DNA from: Dyella flava
Lineage (GTDB): Bacteria; Pseudomonadota; Gammaproteobacteria; Xanthomonadales; Rhodanobacteraceae
Assembly (NCBI RefSeq): GCF_016904955.1
Contig: NZ_JADIKE010000034.1
Coordinates: 1 to 64,000 of the forward strand
DNA: 64,000 nt
Reading direction: 5' to 3'
Under the pieces are notes generated by a model. That model did no database searches. It worked only from the letters and a program-made list of their open reading frames with translations, and was not told where the DNA came from. The position numbers and the translations under genes were made by a program. This document shows positions 6,856 to 15,391 of this stretch, in pieces. Numbering within the stretch: position 1 is the first letter of the stretch; each line of letters begins with the position of its first letter.

Positions 6856-9708
6856 TTAGAAGGCAAAGCCCAACGCATGGGTGACAACCTGCACATCGCT
6901 GCACAGCGCTTCTAGCGCTTCATCGCGTGGCGCAATGCGTGGGCGCAAGTCGAGTGTGCATAGCAACGCTCGGCGCAGCAGTTCTGCGTGGGCGCGGCTG
7001 AAGCAATTGGCTTGTGCGGTATCCAGCAAACCGGCATCGCGGCAGGCTTCGATCAAACCGGCGTTGGCGGTGATCGAGAGCAGCGCGGGGGCATTCGATG
7101 CGTGTGCGAGCACTAGGCCTTGCAGTGCAAACTCGATGTCGAGCAAGGCGCCATGACCTTGTTTGAGATCGATCTGCGCGGCATCGGAACGATCGCGCTC
7201 GGCGCGCCAGCGTTGGCGCATATTGCTGACCTCGGCAAGCACGGCGGCGCGATCGCGCGGCACGGCGAGGGTGCGGCGGCGAACTTCGGCGAGTTCGGCA
7301 TTCAAGACCGTATCGCCCGCTACGGGCCGTGCGCGCAGCAGCGCCTGATGTTCCCAGGTCCAGGCGCGGCTTTCCTGGTAGGCCACGAAGGCTTCGAGGC
7401 TGCTGACCAGCAAGCCTTTGGAACCGTCGGGCCGCAGACGTGTGTCGACTTCGTAGAGGCGTCCTGCGCGCGTAAGCACGGTCAACCAGTTCATCACGCG
7501 CTGGGTGAGGCGTTGATACCAGCGCGAACCGTCCAGCGGACGCGGACCGTCACTCATTTCCTGCGCGCGTTGACCGTCGAAGACGAATACCAGATCCAGA
7601 TCGGAGGCGAAGCCCAGTTCTTCGCCGCCCAGGCTGCCATAGCCGAGCACGGAAAAACCCGAGCTTGCACCGGGTAACCGTCCATGCTGCGCAATCACTT
7701 CACGCTCGGCGAGCGCGGCGACTGCGTTCACCACCGCTTCGGCGAGCGCACCGAGACGACGCGCGGTTGCTACCGCATCGGCGCGGCCATCGTTGAAGGC
7801 CAGCCCCAGGCGAAAGGCGATGCTCGCCTTGAATTCGTTGATGCGTTCCAGCTCGGCTTCGGCCTCGCGCTCGTCGAGCGTGGTGAGTACGTGGGCAATT
7901 TCCGCGCTGATGTCGGCGCGTTTGAGTGGCAGCTGATCGATGCGCGGATCGAGCACGTCGTCCAGCAATAACGGCTGGGCGATCACTCGCTCGGCGAGAA
8001 ACGCGCTGTCGGCAAACAGCTGCGCCAGACGTTTGCGTGCGGCGGGTTGTTCTTCCAGCAAGGCGAGGTATGACGGACGACGCGCTACCGTCTGCACCAA
8101 CCGGCACAGCCGCAGCAGACAGGCGACGGGCGCGGAGGTATGGCGCGCAACGGCCAGCAACTGCGGCATCAGATGATCGAGCTGTTCGCGCGCACGGGCG
8201 GACATCGCGCGCAGCTGCGAGGCCTGGGTCAATTTGAGCAGGGCTTCGGCGGCTTCCGCACCCGGGGAAAAACCGGATGCTTCCATCACGCGGGCATCCA
8301 GCGATTCGCCACATGCCTTTTGCCAAAGCACGACATCGGCGGCCGGCACGCTCGACTTGGGACCGCCTTCGGGCATCAGCACGGCGGCGAATTCGGTGGC
8401 GACAATTTCGCGGTGTTTGGCCAGTTCTTCGGCTAGAGGTTCCCACGCGGGGTAATCCAGACTTAGCGCGAGGCGTTCGCGGCTCAGATCGTCCTCGGGC
8501 AAGTCGTGCGTTTGCGCATCGCGCAGCATCTGCACGCGATTCTCCAATTGGCGCAGGAACACGTAGGCTTCGCGCAATGCACGCGCACGCGCCGCCGGAA
8601 TATGTCCGCGCGCTTCACACGCGGTGAGCGCAGGCAACAGGCCACGCACACGCAGGCTGGGTTCACGACCACCGCGGATCAGTTGCACCAGTTGCACAAT
8701 GAACTCGATTTCGCGAATACCGCCGGGGCCGAGCTTGAGATTGTCGGCCAGATCCTTGCGCGCGACTTCCGCGTCGATCAGCGCTTTCATCTCGCGCAAG
8801 CCAGCGAAGGCGGTGTAGTCGAGGTATTTGCGATAGACGAACGGGCGCAGCATTTCCTGCAATTGCTTGCCGGCGCTGCGATCGCCTGCGACGGTGCGCG
8901 CCTTGATCCAGGCGTAGCGCTCCCAGTCGCGACCTTCGCGCTGGTAGTACTGCTCCATCGCGCTGAATGGCAGCGCCAATCGTCCGGCATTGCCGAAGGG
9001 GCGCAGGCGCAAGTCCACGCGTGCACAGATGCCGTCGGTGGTCGGCTCGTTGAGCAGGCGCACCAGCTGGCGACCGAGACGTACGAAATATTCGCTGTTG
9101 TCGAGCGAGCGAGAGCCGTCACTGTCGCCGCCTTGCGGATAGGCCAGCACCAGATCGATATCGGACGAGAAATTCAGTTCGCTGCCACCGAGCTTGCCGA
9201 AGCCGATCACGATCAGGCGCTGCAGGTTGCCATCCGCGTCGCGCGCGTGGCCATAGCGTGAGGCCAGCATGCGCTCAGACCAATCCAGCGCGCTGCCGAG
9301 CAGGGCTTCATACAGCACGCTGGTGGCTGACAGGATTTCCGGCAATTCGTCCAGGCCGTTCACATCGCGAAATACCAGGCGCAGCGCTTCGGCGTGACGG
9401 AAGCGACGCAATGCCGCCATGCAGGCGGCTTCGTCGGCATCGAGCTTGAGCGCATCGATACGTGCGGCGGCGTCGCTGCCGGAGCGCAGGCGTTCCAGTC
9501 CTTGCGGCGCCAGCAGCTGGGGCTGGCTACGCCATGTTTCGAAAGCGAAATCGCTGGCCAGCAAAGTGCGACGGATGCGCTCCGCCACACCGGCGTCATC
9601 ATGCAGTGGCACGCCGGCGGCGCGGCAACGGGCAACCAGTTGCGCGTAGCGATCGTCGATCAGGGCGCGTAAAGCGGAAGATTCTGCGGAAAGAGTCGTG
9701 ACGGGCAT
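6856..9708 (-). CDS. glnE: Bifunctional glutamine synthetase adenylyltransferase / adenylyl-removing enzyme
   Basis: 950 residues, the usual GlnE length. Two nucleotidyltransferase halves are visible. The N-terminal deadenylylase half has IGFGKLGGSELNFSSDIDLV near residue 167. The C-terminal adenylyltransferase half has GYGSLGGEELGFASDLDLVF near residue 688. Both keep the G-G...DxD metal-binding pattern. The regulatory linker between them senses PII. The enzyme sets glutamine synthetase activity by attaching or removing AMP, in the cytoplasm. It is transcribed in the same direction as the sulfate transporter genes but 71 bp after cysA, so it may have its own promoter. Confidence 0.97.
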   Translation of the reverse strand: MPVTTLSAESSALRALIDDRYAQLVARCRAAGVPLHDDAGVAERIRRTLLASDFAFETWRSQPQLLAPQGLERLRSGSDAAARIDALKLDADEAACMAALRRFRHAEALRLVFRDVNGLDELPEILSATSVLYEALLGSALDWSERMLASRYGHARDADGNLQRLIVIGFGKLGGSELNFSSDIDLVLAYPQGGDSDGSRSLDNSEYFVRLGRQLVRLLNEPTTDGICARVDLRLRPFGNAGRLALPFSAMEQYYQREGRDWERYAWIKARTVAGDRSAGKQLQEMLRPFVYRKYLDYTAFAGLREMKALIDAEVARKDLADNLKLGPGGIREIEFIVQLVQLIRGGREPSLRVRGLLPALTACEARGHIPAARARALREAYVFLRQLENRVQMLRDAQTHDLPEDDLSRERLALSLDYPAWEPLAEELAKHREIVATEFAAVLMPEGGPKSSVPAADVVLWQKACGESLDARVMEASGFSPGAEAAEALLKLTQASQLRAMSARAREQLDHLMPQLLAVARHTSAPVACLLRLCRLVQTVARRPSYLALLEEQPAARKRLAQLFADSAFLAERVIAQPLLLDDVLDPRIDQLPLKRADISAEIAHVLTTLDEREAEAELERINEFKASIAFRLGLAFNDGRADAVATARRLGALAEAVVNAVAALAEREVIAQHGRLPGASSGFSVLGYGSLGGEELGFASDLDLVFVFDGQRAQEMSDGPRPLDGSRWYQRLTQRVMNWLTVLTRAGRLYEVDTRLRPDGSKGLLVSSLEAFVAYQESRAWTWEHQALLRARPVAGDTVLNAELAEVRRRTLAVPRDRAAVLAEVSNMRQRWRAERDRSDAAQIDLKQGHGALLDIEFALQGLVLAHASNAPALLSITANAGLIEACRDAGLLDTAQANCFSRAHAELLRRALLCTLDLRPRIAPRDEALEALCSDVQVVTHALGFAF

Positions 9709-9779
9709 GCGGGCATTATGCCTGCATCCCGCGGGGTGATTGTCCCGCTGCGTCTGCGCGCAACGGCCTTAGGCCGGGT

Positions 9780-10925
9780 TCACGCCCCCAAACGACGCCA
9801 AGGCCCGATCGCGATGGGTGACGCCGAATATGGCGGATGACAGTCTGTGCGCGCGCGAACGCGGCCTTCCCGATCCATGCCGAATACGGACAACGACTGG
9901 AAATGAACGTCGATCGGCTCGCCGACGCCAACACTGTGACGACTCCAGTCGCGTTCGCTCCACTCCGCCTCAAGCGGTTCGTCCATGCCTTCCACTTGCA
10001 GACCGGCACGCACGGTGCCCGCCACGTGCCGAAGACTCAGCAAACACGCCGCAAGACCTTCGCCGTGACGTGTTGCCGGAACGATATGCTCGGGGCGTAC
10101 ATGCACGGCAACGGTGTGGATGTCCGTGCTGGAAAAGCCATCGAGCTGCCATGCGTGACCCAGCACATGCAGGCTCGATCCAGCGACTTCGCCCGGCAAC
10201 GGTTGGCCACGCGCGATAAAGCGCGAAACAAAGGCGGTCGCAGGCTGGTGATAAATCTGTTCCGGCGTGCCGATTTGCTCGATGCGGCCACGGTTCATCA
10301 CCACCACGCGATCGGCCATTTCCAATGCCTCGTCTTGGTCGTGGGTGACGAACAAGGTGGTGATACCCAGCGAGCGATGAAATTCGCGCAACCAGCGGCG
10401 CAGATTGACGCGAACTTGTGCATCCAGTGCGCCGAAGGGTTCGTCCAGCAGCAGCAAGCGTGGCTCGATGGCCAAGGCGCGTGCCAGCGCCACGCGCTGG
10501 CGTTGACCACCGGAGAGCTGCGCGGGGTAGCGCGAAGCAAATGCATCCAGTTCCACCCGGTGCAGCAAGGCTTCCACGCTGGCCTTGATGGCCGATGCTT
10601 TCGGGCGCAGGCGCCAGGGGCGTACACGCAAACCAAAGGCCACGTTCTGCGCCACTGTCATGTGCGGAAACAGGGCGTAGTGCTGGAATACCAGGCCAAC
10701 GCCACGACGCCTGGCATCCAGCGCAAGCAGATCCTGCCCATCGCGTTGCACGCTGCCGAGATCCGGTTGATCCAAGCCGGCGAGGATGCGCAGCAGGCTG
10801 GTCTTGCCGGAGCCGGAAGGGCCCAGCACGGCAACGAATTCGCCGTCGGCAATATCCAGGCTGACATCGTCCAGCGCGATGAACGATCCGAACTGGCGCC
10901 GCAGACGTGAAATCTCGATACCCAT
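9780..10925 (-). CDS. cysA: Sulfate/thiosulfate ABC transporter ATP-binding protein
   Basis: 381 residues. Walker A GPSGSGKTSL near residue 35, Q-loop in VFQHYALFPHMT, signature LSGGQRQRVALARAL and Walker B LLLLDEPFGALD, followed by the switch His in FVTHDQDEA. The C-terminal ~130 residues form a TOBE-like regulatory domain. It energises sulfate import through the CysT/CysW membrane pair. The ribosome site AGGAA precedes the ATG. It starts 11 bases after the cysW stop and is the last gene of the porin-sbp-cysTWA cluster. Confidence 0.95.
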   Translation of the reverse strand: MGIEISRLRRQFGSFIALDDVSLDIADGEFVAVLGPSGSGKTSLLRILAGLDQPDLGSVQRDGQDLLALDARRRGVGLVFQHYALFPHMTVAQNVAFGLRVRPWRLRPKASAIKASVEALLHRVELDAFASRYPAQLSGGQRQRVALARALAIEPRLLLLDEPFGALDAQVRVNLRRWLREFHRSLGITTLFVTHDQDEALEMADRVVVMNRGRIEQIGTPEQIYHQPATAFVSRFIARGQPLPGEVAGSSLHVLGHAWQLDGFSSTDIHTVAVHVRPEHIVPATRHGEGLAACLLSLRHVAGTVRAGLQVEGMDEPLEAEWSERDWSRHSVGVGEPIDVHFQSLSVFGMDREGRVRARTDCHPPYSASPIAIGPWRRLGA

Positions 10926-10936
10926 GCCGCTATTTC

Positions 10937-11797
10937 CTAATGGTCCGCATGCAAAACCTCACCGTGCCGCCACTCCAGCACACGCTTGACGCCGAGCGTG
11001 ACTAAAGTAAGCAACGCAAGCAGTGAAGCCACGGCAAAGGCGGCGGAAAAATTTTCTTCATAGAGCTGATCGACTTGCAGCGGGAGGGTGTTGGTCAGCC
11101 CGCGCAAATGACCTGATACGACGTAGACCGCACCGAATTCACCCATCGCGCGCGCATTGCACAGCAGGACGCCGTACAGCAACGCCCAACGCACGCGCGG
11201 CAAGGTGACGCGAAAGAAGATCTGCCAGCCGTTCGCGCCCAAAGTGAGCGCGGCTTCCTCCTGTTCCGAGCCCTGCGCCTGCATCAGCGGAATCAGTTCT
11301 CGCGCCACAAATGGCAAGGTGACAAAGACGGTGGCAAGCACCAGCCCCGGCAACGCGAAGATCACCTGCCAGCCGTGCGCTTCCAGCCAGGAACCGAACC
11401 AGCCGTACTTGCCGAAGACCAGTATCAGCATCATGCCCGCCACCACCGGCGAGACGGAAAACGGCAGATCGATCAAGGCCCCCAGCAGGGCTTTGCCGCG
11501 AAAGTGGAAGTGCGTCATGGCCCAGGCGGCGGCGAGGCCGAACACCAGGTTCACGGGCACGGCGATGGCGGCGACCGTCAAGGTCAGGCGCACAGCGGCG
11601 AGGGTGTCGGGCTGGCGAATCGCATCGAGGAAGAACGCCACGCCCTGCCGGAACGCTTCGGCGAAAATCGCCAACAGCGGCAGCACCAGCAACCACGCCA
11701 ACACCGTGACGGCGGCCACCACCAGCGCAATGCGCGCGCCGCGAACCGACCACGAAGGCCGTCCGCCGATCGACACGACGGCTGCGACCGCGGCCAT
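10937..11797 (-). CDS. cysW: Sulfate/thiosulfate ABC transporter permease
   Basis: 286 residues with six predicted membrane helices. The cytoplasmic EAA loop that docks the ATPase is visible as EEAALTLGANGWQIFFRVTLP. It pairs with CysT to form the sulfate channel in the inner membrane. Its ATG shares one base with the cysT stop (TGATG), indicating translational coupling. Confidence 0.94.
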   Translation of the reverse strand: MAAVAAVVSIGGRPSWSVRGARIALVVAAVTVLAWLLVLPLLAIFAEAFRQGVAFFLDAIRQPDTLAAVRLTLTVAAIAVPVNLVFGLAAAWAMTHFHFRGKALLGALIDLPFSVSPVVAGMMLILVFGKYGWFGSWLEAHGWQVIFALPGLVLATVFVTLPFVARELIPLMQAQGSEQEEAALTLGANGWQIFFRVTLPRVRWALLYGVLLCNARAMGEFGAVYVVSGHLRGLTNTLPLQVDQLYEENFSAAFAVASLLALLTLVTLGVKRVLEWRHGEVLHADH

Positions 11798-12621
11798 CAG
11801 CGCAGCACCGCCCAGCGGTGGGTCCAGCGTTGCAGCACGGCCACCGCCATCAGCAATAGCAAGGACGCGGCGAGCATCACCGCGCCCAGGGCGGCCGCGC
11901 CGCGGTAGTCGTATTGCGAATCGATCTTCTGCACGATCAGGTAAGGCGCGATCTCGGTGCGGAACAGGCGATTGCCGGAAATAAACACTACCGAGCCGTA
12001 TTCGCCGATGGCGCGCGCGAGTGCGAGCGCATAACCGGTCAACAACGTGGGCAGCAGCAGCGGCAGCAAGACGCGCGAGAAGCGTTGCAGCGGCGACGCA
12101 CCCAGGGTGTAAGCCGCTTCTTCCAGATCGCTTTCCAGGCTTTCCAACACCGGCTGCAGCGTGCGCACGACAAAGGGCAGACCTACAAACACCATCGCCA
12201 GCAGCACGCCCAAGCGGGTGTAAGCCACTTCGATGCCCAACGGTTGCAGCCGGCTGCCGATCCAGCCGTTCGGTGCATAGAGCGCGGTCAAGGCGATGCC
12301 GGCGACCGCGGTGGGCAAGGCAAATGGCAAATCGACCAGGGCATCACACACGCGGCGGAACGCAAAGCGATAACGCACCAGCACCCAGGCGATCAGCAGG
12401 CCCAGTATCACGTCGATACTCGCTGCCAGCAGCGCCGCGCCGAAACTCAGGCGCAGCGATGCCAGTACGCGTCGCGTCGCCACTTGAGCCCACCATCCCG
12501 CCGGGCCGAGTTCGCACGCTGTCCAGAGCAGCGCCGACAGCGGCAGCAACACGCAGCCGCCCAGCACCGCCAGCGTGTAGCCCGCGCTCAAGCGAAACCC
12601 TGGCAGTACGTGGCGACTCAC
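11797..12621 (-). CDS. cysT: Sulfate/thiosulfate ABC transporter permease
   Basis: 274 residues using the GTG at 12621, which lies 4 bases after the sbp stop and is preceded by AGGGGAG. Longer in-frame N-termini are low-complexity and overlap sbp. Six membrane helices are predicted. The EAA loop reads EEAAYTLGASPLQRFSRVLLP. It is the partner of CysW in the sulfate importer. Its position directly after the binding protein gene and before cysW is the standard order. Confidence 0.93.
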   Translation of the reverse strand: MSRHVLPGFRLSAGYTLAVLGGCVLLPLSALLWTACELGPAGWWAQVATRRVLASLRLSFGAALLAASIDVILGLLIAWVLVRYRFAFRRVCDALVDLPFALPTAVAGIALTALYAPNGWIGSRLQPLGIEVAYTRLGVLLAMVFVGLPFVVRTLQPVLESLESDLEEAAYTLGASPLQRFSRVLLPLLLPTLLTGYALALARAIGEYGSVVFISGNRLFRTEIAPYLIVQKIDSQYDYRGAAALGAVMLAASLLLLMAVAVLQRWTHRWAVLR

Positions 12622-12625
12622 CGGA

Positions 12626-13627
12626 TCAGTGCTCCCCTTCGGTGATCTGATCGAACACGCCGCCATCCGCAAAATAGGTCGCCTGCGCCTTGCGCCAATC
12701 GCCGAACTGCTCGGCGAGGGTGAAGGTTTTGACGGCGGGAAATTGCGCCGCATAGCTGGCTGCTACCGCGGCAAGGCGCGGCCGGAAGAAGTGCCTGGCG
12801 GCAATGGCCTGCCCTTGCGGGCTGTAGAGGTATTGCAGATAGGCCTCGGCGATTTTCTGCGTGCCATGCGCGGTGGCGACCGAATCGACCACGGCCACTG
12901 GCGGCTCGGCCAGGATGGTCGATGAGGGCACGACGATCTGATAGCTGTCCTTGCCGAACTCTTGCTGGGTCAGCAGCGCCTCGCTTTCCCATGCAATCAG
13001 CACATCGCCGATACCGCGTTGGACGAAGGTGTTGGTCGCGCCGCGTGCGCCGGCATCGAGCACGGGTACGTTCTTGTAGAGCGCGGAGACATAAGCGCGC
13101 GCCTTCTGGTCGTTACCGCCCGGTTGCCGTGCCGCCCAGCCCCAGGCGGCGAGGAAATTCCAGCGCGCGCCGCCGGAGGTTTTGGGATTGGGGGTGATCA
13201 CCTGCACATCGGAGCGGATCAGGTCGGACCAGTCGCGGATGTGCTTGGGATTGCCCTTGCGCACGAGGAAGACGATGGTGGACGTGTAAGGGGAGCTGTT
13301 GTCGGGTAACCGGGTTTGCCAGTCTTTCGCCAGCAAGCCCTTGTCTGCGAGCACATCGATGTCGTAGGCCAATGCCAGGGTCACTACGTCGGCCTGCAAG
13401 CCATCGAGCACGGCACGTGCCTGCTTGCCCGAGCCGCCGTTGGAGGTGGTGACGGTGATGTTCTGGCCGGTTTGCTTCAGCCACTGGGCTTTGAAGCTTG
13501 TGTCTATGTCCTGGAAGTATTCGCGGGTCGGGTCGTAGGAGACGTTCAGCAGGCGGGTATCCGCTGCGTGGGTGTTGGCCGCGAGCAGCAGGAGCAGGGA
13601 CGCCAGCATCAATACGTTTCGTTTCAT
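12626..13627 (-). CDS. sbp: Periplasmic sulfate-binding protein
   Basis: 333 residues with a signal peptide ([22 protein letters not shown]). The mature part opens [17 protein letters not shown] and has the family segments [15 protein letters not shown] and [17 protein letters not shown], the characteristic sulfate-contact loops of the Sbp/CysP family. It captures sulfate (possibly also thiosulfate) in the periplasm for CysTWA. The start at 13627 was chosen because the signal peptide begins there; AAGGAG lies 12 bases upstream. A 13-residue longer in-frame start exists but would precede the signal. Confidence 0.95.
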   Translation of the reverse strand: MKRNVLMLASLLLLLAANTHAADTRLLNVSYDPTREYFQDIDTSFKAQWLKQTGQNITVTTSNGGSGKQARAVLDGLQADVVTLALAYDIDVLADKGLLAKDWQTRLPDNSSPYTSTIVFLVRKGNPKHIRDWSDLIRSDVQVITPNPKTSGGARWNFLAAWGWAARQPGGNDQKARAYVSALYKNVPVLDAGARGATNTFVQRGIGDVLIAWESEALLTQQEFGKDSYQIVVPSSTILAEPPVAVVDSVATAHGTQKIAEAYLQYLYSPQGQAIAARHFFRPRLAAVAASYAAQFPAVKTFTLAEQFGDWRKAQATYFADGGVFDQITEGEH

Positions 13628-13750
13628 GTGGGACGGAGCTCCTTGGGGCAGGTCGAAGACGCCCATCGTTGACTATAGGTTTGGACGGCCATACGGCTGA
13701 AAGCGCGGATGGTTCTATCCATATGCCGGGGTCTTGCCGACACGCTTTCT

Positions 13751-13946
13751 CCCTCTCCCTTTCGGGGAGAGGGTTGGGGTGAGGGGCCTACCTCGCCGGA
13801 TGGTCATCCGTGCACGAGCGCAAAAAAAGCCTGCCTCGTAACATGATGCTTCCTGCAAGCCGTGGCCCCTCACCCTGCCCTCTCCTCGCTCCTCACAGCC
13901 GGGCACATCCATGTGCCCTCCCCGCGTGCCCCGGAGGGGAGAGGGG
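13751..13946. repeat. Pair of inverted GA-rich intergenic palindromes
   Basis: The first unit has a CCCTCTCCC / GGGAGAGGG stem at 13751-13773, followed by GGTTGGGGTGAGGGG. The second, at about 13863-13946, carries the same elements in the opposite orientation (CCCCTCACCCTGCCCTCTCC ... GGGGAGAGGGG). This is a common non-coding repeat family in this lineage; related pieces occur at about 38608-38745. It fills most of the 332-base gap between sbp and the porin gene. Confidence 0.7.
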
Positions 13947-13959
13947 AAAAGCGGGCGGA

Positions 13960-15165
13960 TCAGATGAATATTTCCGCCCGCATCTCAAACACATGCGGAT
14001 TGATCACCAACCCACGGCGATCGCTGAATGCGCGGATGTAGTTAGCCTGCAAGCGCAAATGCGTACCCAGGTACCAGTTCGCGCCGGCAGTCCAGTCATG
14101 CTCCGTACCGCCTAGCACCCGCCCATTGTTGAGATCCAGCTCGCTGTAACGCAGCGCGAATTCCACCGCGCCCCACGCATGCGAGGGAATGACGTTGCTC
14201 ACGTTGCCGTCGTGATATTGGCGCGACTCGCCGGTGACGACCCAGCTGCCGAAGGCGTAGTAACCGTTGACGTTGTAATTCGGCTTGCCATTGTTGAAGG
14301 TCGTCTGCGCTTGCAGGTATTCGCTCTGGATCGACCAGGGGCCGTTGATCCAGACCTCCTCCAGGCCGAGGCGATTGATGTGGTCCACGTCGGTGAGCGT
14401 GCCGGAGCTGATCAGCGTCACGGTGGTAAGACCCGCTTCCGGCGGCGTCTTGAAGCTGGCGGTGGCCGGCTGCTGTACGCCCAGCGCATCGACCACGCCA
14501 TAGGGGCGTTCCTGCGAGGCCGCGACGCCCAGATGCAGCACCCTGCCCGTTTCGTGCAGCGGCACCCAGGCGGCGCGCGCGGCCAACGTATGGCCGGGAT
14601 CCTTGCCTTCCATGTTCTCGCCGTAATAACCCAGGCTGGCTAACCAATGGGTACGCAAAATGGCCCAATCGATGCCTATACGGCGGTTCTCATAGACCGC
14701 CTGCGAGGGCAGCGCCAGCTCAAGAAAGGTGGTCTGCGTTGATGTCGTGACGCCTTCGAAGCTCACCGGCGTCTTGCTCTGCCCGAACTGGATCGCGCCA
14801 AAGTCGTCGCCCAGTACAGCCTGCGATTGCAGGCGGAGGAACGCGTCCTGCCATTGTTTCGACTGGAAGTCGTAATAGACGGTGGCGTCGTAAACACCGG
14901 GCTTCTTCACATAGAAGCCGAGGTATTTGCGGCGATTGGTGTGTGAATCGGTGAATTTGTCGTCGTCGTGCGAAAAGTCGTTCAGGTCGTACTGGTAACG
15001 CAGGACCAGGCCGAGATCCGTGCCATCACTAAACGTCACATGGGTCGGCCAGTTGTCGAGCCAGTCATAGTCGTCCGCCCTGGCTGTGTTGGGCGCGAGC
15101 AAGGTCAGCGCGCCCAACGCGGCCAGCGCGGATGTGGCGGTCGCAACGTTCGATCTTCGCGGCAT
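13960..15165 (-). CDS. OprP/OprO-family outer membrane porin, probably for sulfate
   Basis: 401 residues with a signal peptide ending near ARA-DD. The mature chain opens with a TFSDGTDLGLVLRYQYDLNDF strand and alternates beta strands rich in Tyr/Trp, as in phosphate-selective porin O/P proteins (YDATVYYDFQSKQWQDAFL, GAIQFGQSKTPVSFEG). It ends in a barrel strand, FEMRAEIFI. The ribosome site GGAGG is 5 bases before the ATG. It lies upstream of sbp in the same orientation and diverges from cysJ, which suggests that it feeds sulfate to the binding protein; the anion preference is inferred from context only. Confidence 0.85.
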   Translation of the reverse strand: MPRRSNVATATSALAALGALTLLAPNTARADDYDWLDNWPTHVTFSDGTDLGLVLRYQYDLNDFSHDDDKFTDSHTNRRKYLGFYVKKPGVYDATVYYDFQSKQWQDAFLRLQSQAVLGDDFGAIQFGQSKTPVSFEGVTTSTQTTFLELALPSQAVYENRRIGIDWAILRTHWLASLGYYGENMEGKDPGHTLAARAAWVPLHETGRVLHLGVAASQERPYGVVDALGVQQPATASFKTPPEAGLTTVTLISSGTLTDVDHINRLGLEEVWINGPWSIQSEYLQAQTTFNNGKPNYNVNGYYAFGSWVVTGESRQYHDGNVSNVIPSHAWGAVEFALRYSELDLNNGRVLGGTEHDWTAGANWYLGTHLRLQANYIRAFSDRRGLVINPHVFEMRAEIFI

Positions 15166-15267
15166 GGAATCCTCCGGCGCCGGGTAAGGCGCCTATCGAT
15201 TGAATGACTTCCCCTGGTGGGACGCCTGAGGGGTCGCGTCCCAGGATCCATGCTGCCCGGCAGCCGC

Positions 15268-15313
15268 GATGGGGTGGAAAGGAGGGAATGGCATGCGGAT
15301 ATGCCACCCCATC
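15268..15313 (+). promoter_or_regulatory. Hairpin in the cysJ leader enclosing a ribosome binding site
   Basis: A perfect 10-bp stem (15268-15277 GATGGGGTGG with 15304-15313) encloses AGGAGGG and the ATG of a short ORF at 15293. A competing smaller stem (GGCAT 15290-15294 with ATGCC 15301-15305) shares bases with it. If transcribed, the structure could hide or expose the ribosome site. Its role is inferred. Confidence 0.4.
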
Positions 15314-15391
15314 ATTTCTTCGCAAAAAAACGAAGTTCTAACATCGCTGAATCAGATGGACGTCTATACGTCCAGGAATCAAGAACGATGA
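15293..15391 (+). CDS. Possible 32-codon leader ORF overlapping the cysJ start
   Basis: A short frame beginning MRICHPIISSQ has an excellent AGGAGGG ribosome site 6 bases before its ATG. Its TGA stop overlaps the cysJ ATG as ATGA (15388-15391). CysJ itself has only a weak ribosome site, so ribosomes finishing the leader could re-initiate on cysJ. The peptide has one Cys and no recognisable family. Against it, the conserved box at 15358-15373 lies inside the frame; if the promoter is there, this ORF would not be transcribed with cysJ. Confidence 0.35.
   Translation: MRICHPIISSQKNEVLTSLNQMDVYTSRNQER
15358..15373. promoter_or_regulatory. Tandem MetJ-like boxes upstream of cysJ
   Basis: Two adjacent 8-mers, GGACGTCT and ATACGTCC, resemble the MetJ operator unit AGACGTCT, which functions as tandem 8-bp repeats. 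The block ends 14 bases before the cysJ ATG and is palindromic overall. A matching, longer block precedes cysG (22792-22815). TATACG inside it could alternatively be a -10 element. Confidence 0.5.

Noticed and set aside
9837..10910. A 357-codon plus-strand frame opposite cysA
   Set aside because: Antisense shadow; cysA has all the ABC ATPase motifs.
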